Source of the DNA: JABDPF01 sp037384065
GTDB taxonomy: Bacteria; Pseudomonadota; Gammaproteobacteria; Xanthomonadales; SZUA-36
DNA length: 64,000 nucleotides
Assembly (NCBI GenBank): GCA_037384065.1
Contig: JARROJ010000006.1
Location: 1 to 64,000, forward strand
Direction: 5' to 3'
Numbering within the stretch: the stretch's first letter is position 1; each line of letters opens with the position of its first letter. A model generated the notes under the pieces. The model searched no databases, was not told where the DNA came from, and saw only the letters and a program-made list of their open reading frames with translations. The position numbers and the translations under genes are program-made. Positions 61,024 through 64,000 of this stretch are shown here, piece by piece.

Positions 61024-62515
61024 ACACCACCGCCAGCAGGCCAACCGCAAGGCCTGGGGCGATCTCGCCGCGTTCAGCCGGGCGCTCGCCGAGAGCGGTC
61101 AGTTGCTGAAGGTGCCGCAAGCGGTTTCGCCACACCTCGAAGTGACCGCGCTGTGCCGCCACAGCCTGTTGCGCGATGGCCCCGCGCTGCTGTTCGAGAA
61201 CCCCGCGGGCCACACGATGCCGGTGCTCGGCAACCTGTTCGGCAACGAGCGGCGCATCCTGACGGCCCTGGAACTCGACAGCCGGGACGACCTGCGCCGC
61301 CTGGGCAGCGCCTTTGCGTTCCTGCGCAACCCGGAACTGCCCGACAGCCTCGGCAAGGCGTTCGACGCCCTGCCGGATTTCGCGCGGCTGGCGCATGCGC
61401 CGCTGGTTCCGCGCGACAGCGCGCCGTGGCAGGAAACCGTCATCGAAGGCCCCGACGTCGACCTCGGCGAATTGCCGATCACGACCTGTTGGCCCGAAGA
61501 CGCCGGTCCGCTGATCACCTGGGGCCTGGTGGTCACGCGGGGGCCGAACAAGCCGCGCGTCAACCTGGCGATCTACCGGCTGCAGCTGATCGGCCGCAAC
61601 CGCCTGATCATGCGCTGGCTGGCGCATCGCGGCGGCGCCCAGGATTTCCGCGAATTCCAGGCCGCGCACCCGGGCGAACCGTTCCCGGTCGCGGTGGTGA
61701 TCGGGGCCGATCCGGCCACGCTGCTGGCCGCCGTGACGCCGGTGCCGGACACCCTGTCCGAGTATGCCTTCGCGGGCCTTCTGCGCGGTCGCCGAAGCCG
61801 CGTGGTCGAATCCGCGCTGAGCGGTCTGCCGGTGCCGCACGGCGCCGAGATCGTCCTCGAGGGGCACGTGCGCCCGGACGACCTGGCGACCGAGGGGCCG
61901 TTCGCCGACCACACCGGCTACTACAATGCACAGGCCGACTTCCCGGTGTTCACGGTCGAGCGGATCAGCCGCCGCGCCGACGCCCGCTACCTGACGACCT
62001 ACCTCGGCAAGCCGGGCGAGGACGAACCGTCGGTGATGGCCGCGGCGCTGAACGAACTGTTCATCCCGCTGCTGCAGGAGCAGTTCCCCGAAATCACCGA
62101 CTTCTACCTGCCGCCGGAGGCGTGTTCCTACCGGGTGGCCGTGGTCGCCATTCGCAAGCAGTATCCGGGGCATGCGCGCCGCATCATGTTCGGCATCTGG
62201 TCGTGGCTGCGGCAGTTCACCTACACCAAGACCGTGATCGTCACCGATGACGACATCGACGTGCGCGACTGGAAGGACGTGATCTGGGCGGTGTCCACGC
62301 GCGCCGATCCGGTGCGGGATACGCTGCTGGTGGAAAACACGCCGATCGACTACCTCGACTTCGCCAGTCCGGAACCCGGCCTCGGCGGCAAGATGGGTAT
62401 CGACGCAACGCGCAAGCTGCCGCCGGAGACGCACCGCGACTGGGGCCGCGCCGTCCGGACCGACGCCCGCACGCGGACGCGCGTCGAAGCCCTGGCCGCC
62501 GAACTCGGCCTGTGA
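61001..62515 (+). CDS. ubiD: UbiD-family decarboxylase, probable 4-hydroxy-3-polyprenylbenzoate decarboxylase
   Basis: 504 residues, full UbiD length. Signatures: LLFENPAGHTMPVLGNLFGN, PITTCWPEDAGPLITWGLVV, LVLEGHVRPDDLATEGPFADHTGYY in outline (key part TEGPFADHTGYY with the catalytic Glu), and the metal/prFMN-binding segment RMFGIWSWLRQFTYTK-type near residue 395. It removes the carboxylate from the polyprenylated benzoate ring with prenylated FMN made by UbiX (not in window). Overlaps ubiV, so it belongs to the ubiU-V-D operon, an unusual and informative linkage. Confidence 0.92.
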   Translation: MGIRTLLEHHRQQANRKAWGDLAAFSRALAESGQLLKVPQAVSPHLEVTALCRHSLLRDGPALLFENPAGHTMPVLGNLFGNERRILTALELDSRDDLRRLGSAFAFLRNPELPDSLGKAFDALPDFARLAHAPLVPRDSAPWQETVIEGPDVDLGELPITTCWPEDAGPLITWGLVVTRGPNKPRVNLAIYRLQLIGRNRLIMRWLAHRGGAQDFREFQAAHPGEPFPVAVVIGADPATLLAAVTPVPDTLSEYAFAGLLRGRRSRVVESALSGLPVPHGAEIVLEGHVRPDDLATEGPFADHTGYYNAQADFPVFTVERISRRADARYLTTYLGKPGEDEPSVMAAALNELFIPLLQEQFPEITDFYLPPEACSYRVAVVAIRKQYPGHARRIMFGIWSWLRQFTYTKTVIVTDDDIDVRDWKDVIWAVSTRADPVRDTLLVENTPIDYLDFASPEPGLGGKMGIDATRKLPPETHRDWGRAVRTDARTRTRVEALAAELGL

Positions 62516-62534
62516 CACCGACCCGGAACGAATT

Positions 62535-62576
62535 TTGATACAGGTCATTGTTGGCGTCGCCACCGGCCGCTAGAGT
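62535..62576 (+). promoter_or_regulatory. FNR-type box and -10 before rquA
   Basis: TTGATACAGGTCAT (62535-62548) matches the FNR consensus at eight of ten fixed positions and shares the GTCA half-site with the ubiT/ubiU box. After 22 bases comes TAGAGT (62571-62576), a four-of-six -10. The box centre falls at about -41.5 from a start near 62583, which is class II geometry. This gives rquA its own oxygen-responsive promoter. Confidence 0.72.
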
Positions 62577-62630
62577 CCGCAGGAATTCACGACACCCCGA
62601 ACCGCAGCAATCCTCGAAAGGACCCTGAAC

Positions 62631-63389
62631 ATGGACGATTTCACCTCGGCAAGCGCTTGTGTTGAAACCACCGATGCGTTCGCACCCGCGCCCGCCCGGC
62701 GAAGCGACCCGGAGCGCGACGCGCGCGCGCCGGAAATCCCCGACTACCTGCAGGACACGTATTACTGGGCGTACATCAACCCGCGCAACGTGCGCCTGCT
62801 GGACCGGGAAATCGTCGTCCGGACGATTCTCTGGCAACAGCACAACCGCCTGCAGCGGCTGGCCTTCGCCGAGATCGAACCGGGCCAATGGGTCATGCAG
62901 CCGGCGTCGGTGTACGGCAGCTTCGGCCCGAACCTCGCGCGCCACGTCGGGCCGCAGGGACGCGTCGATATCGTCGACGTGGCCCGCGTGCAGGTCGAGA
63001 GCACGACGCGCAAGCTGGCGCCGTACCCCTGGGCCCGGGCGCACCACGCCAATTGCCTCGATTTCGACCGCGGGCCGTACGATGTCGTGGTGTGCTACTT
63101 CCTGCTCCACGAGGTGCCGGACACGGTCAAGCATGACGTCGTCGACCACCTGCTGGGCCAGGTCGTTCCCGGCGGCAAGGTGGTGTTCGTGGACTACGCG
63201 AAACCGAAATGGTGGCACCCGCTCAAACTGATCACGAGCATCGTGTTCGATACCCTGGAACCGTTCGCCAAGGGCCTGTGGCGCCACGAAATCCGCGATT
63301 TCGCCAGCGACGCCGAGCGCTTCTCCTGGCGCCGCGAAACGATCTTCGGCGACCTGTTCCAGAAAGTGGTCGCGACGCGGAACGTTTAA
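62631..63389 (+). CDS. rquA: Rhodoquinone biosynthesis protein RquA
   Basis: 252 residues; AAAGGA nine bases before the ATG. The hallmark PDYLQDTYYWAYINPRNVRL is at 38-57, and the SAM-binding motif is the divergent ASVYGSFGPNLARHVGP (92-108) in place of GxGxG, followed by VDIVDVARVQ, DVVVCYFLLHEVPD and LWRHEIRDF. RquA replaces a methoxy of ubiquinone with an amino group taken from SAM, giving rhodoquinone, the low-potential quinone for fumarate reductase. Placed just after ubiUVD with its own FNR-like box. The first 35 residues are an unusual hydrophilic extension. Confidence 0.93.
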   Translation: MDDFTSASACVETTDAFAPAPARRSDPERDARAPEIPDYLQDTYYWAYINPRNVRLLDREIVVRTILWQQHNRLQRLAFAEIEPGQWVMQPASVYGSFGPNLARHVGPQGRVDIVDVARVQVESTTRKLAPYPWARAHHANCLDFDRGPYDVVVCYFLLHEVPDTVKHDVVDHLLGQVVPGGKVVFVDYAKPKWWHPLKLITSIVFDTLEPFAKGLWRHEIRDFASDAERFSWRRETIFGDLFQKVVATRNV

Positions 63390-63404
63390 GCCCGCGGCGC
63401 GGGC
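63390..63404. terminator. Small GC hairpin between rquA and the M28 peptidase gene
   Basis: GCCCGC and GCGGGC form a 6-base stem with a 3-base loop directly after the rquA stop, between convergent genes. There is no T-tract, so a terminator role is only possible. Confidence 0.25.
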
Positions 63405-63406
63405 CG

Positions 63407-64000
63407 TCAGCGGCCGAAGGTTTCGCCGAAAAAGTCGCCCTCGTGCCAACGCGGGCGTTCGCGCTGGTTGCCGACGATCGCCCCGATGCGCGCATTGATC
63501 CGGGTGAACCGCGCGGCGGCGCGGTAGTTGATCGGCAGATCCAGGTCGTCACTCGGCCGGTGGTAGTGGTCGTTCAGAAACCCCTCGAAAATCCCCTGGG
63601 CATCCGTTTCGCCGTCCAGCGACGTGGTGCCGGTCACCAGGAACACCGCCGGCACGCCCTGCTGCACGAAACGGTAATGATCGCTGCGCACGAAGATGTT
63701 CTGCTCGGGGAACGGATCCGGGGTCAGCGTCACCCCGTACGCGCCGGCGGCCTCGGCGACCGCATCACCGAGGGTCGAATGCTCGGCGCCGAAGGCGATC
63801 ACATCGCCGAAGTCGTACAGCAACAGGGGCATGTCCAGGTTGACCAGGCCGGCCATGCGGTCCAGCGGGACCGTCGGATGGTGCGCGAAGTACTCCGAGC
63901 CGACCAGCCCCTTCTCCTCCGCCGTCACCGCCAGGAACAGCACCGAGCGGCGCGGCGCGCCCTGCTCGGTGAACAGGCGCGCGGTCTCCAGCATCACGGC
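63407..64000 (-). CDS. M28 family zinc peptidase, C-terminal part (cut by window edge)
   Basis: The frame is open to base 64000, so the 5' end lies outside. The visible 197 codons hold M28 ligands: VTAEEKGLVGSEYFAHHP (catalytic Glu and zinc Glu), GLVNLDMPLLLYDFGD and FVRSDHYRFVQQGVPA, then the C-terminal HYHRPSDDLDLPINY. It resembles the peptidase half of the 13225 fusion in family but not closely in sequence. Likely exported, from family habit. Confidence 0.88.
   Translation of the reverse strand, partial: AVMLETARLFTEQGAPRRSVLFLAVTAEEKGLVGSEYFAHHPTVPLDRMAGLVNLDMPLLLYDFGDVIAFGAEHSTLGDAVAEAAGAYGVTLTPDPFPEQNIFVRSDHYRFVQQGVPAVFLVTGTTSLDGETDAQGIFEGFLNDHYHRPSDDLDLPINYRAAARFTRINARIGAIVGNQRERPRWHEGDFFGETFGR

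Overview
The window is a 64 kb stretch of high-GC chromosome (roughly two thirds G+C by eye), densely packed with short gaps, frequent ATGA/GTGA stop-start overlaps and purine-rich Shine-Dalgarno sites. The gene content (lepB, cysD/cysNC, RecQ, Bcr/CflA transporter, UbiT/UbiU/UbiV/UbiD, lipocalin Blc, GtrA/GtrB, YbaK, many lipoprotein and Sec signals) fits a gammaproteobacterium, probably a free-living heterotroph that uses plant- or alga-type glucans and meets low oxygen. I cannot place it to genus. I saw no rRNA, tRNA, CRISPR array, insertion sequence or prophage.

Layout. 1-3346: sugar transporter (cut by the edge), a GH94 phosphorylase resembling cellobionic acid phosphorylase, and gluconokinase, a compact route from an oxidised disaccharide to glucose-1-phosphate and 6-phosphogluconate. 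3379-13118: beta-helix repeat protein, signal peptidase I, sulfate activation (cysD-cysNC), an ECF sigma factor operon, an efflux pump and RecQ. 13225-18732: secreted proteins, including an M28 peptidase fused to an unrelated secreted domain, a decayed ferredoxin-cyclase gene and an amidohydrolase. 18913-29574: a RetSat-like oxidoreductase, then a probable beta-glucan locus (sugar porter, secreted TIM-barrel glycosidase, a 1140-residue protein with GH94-like motifs, convergent GH3 lipoprotein) headed by a LacI-type operator-like site. 29880-32773: glutathione peroxidase, a conserved unknown, a CIA30-SDR fusion, lipocalin.

32812-40142: divergent LysR regulator and a three-gene operon encoding an aminotransferase, a transketolase-like enzyme and a GcvT-SHMT fusion, which looks like a one-carbon/serine module. 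40440-45235: large membrane protein plus GtrA and GtrB, probably surface glycan assembly, closed by a strong terminator. 45371-53548: a CTERM-anchored surface protein, metallo-hydrolase, secreted TIM-barrel-like protein, RidA, a GMC oxidoreductase with its subunit 3, a Tat-exported epimerase and a GST. 53545-58486: YbaK, an MscS channel, then a GH13_18 phosphorylase with a HAD sugar phosphatase, suggesting compatible-solute metabolism.

58459-63389 is the most coherent unit: ubiT diverges from ubiU-ubiV-ubiD, followed by rquA. Together they would make ubiquinone without oxygen and convert it to rhodoquinone for fumarate respiration. FNR-type boxes lie between ubiT and ubiU and before rquA, each followed by a -10-like hexamer at nearly the same distance (21, 21 and 22 nt), so the three transcripts could all switch on when oxygen is lost. 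The window ends inside a second M28 peptidase.
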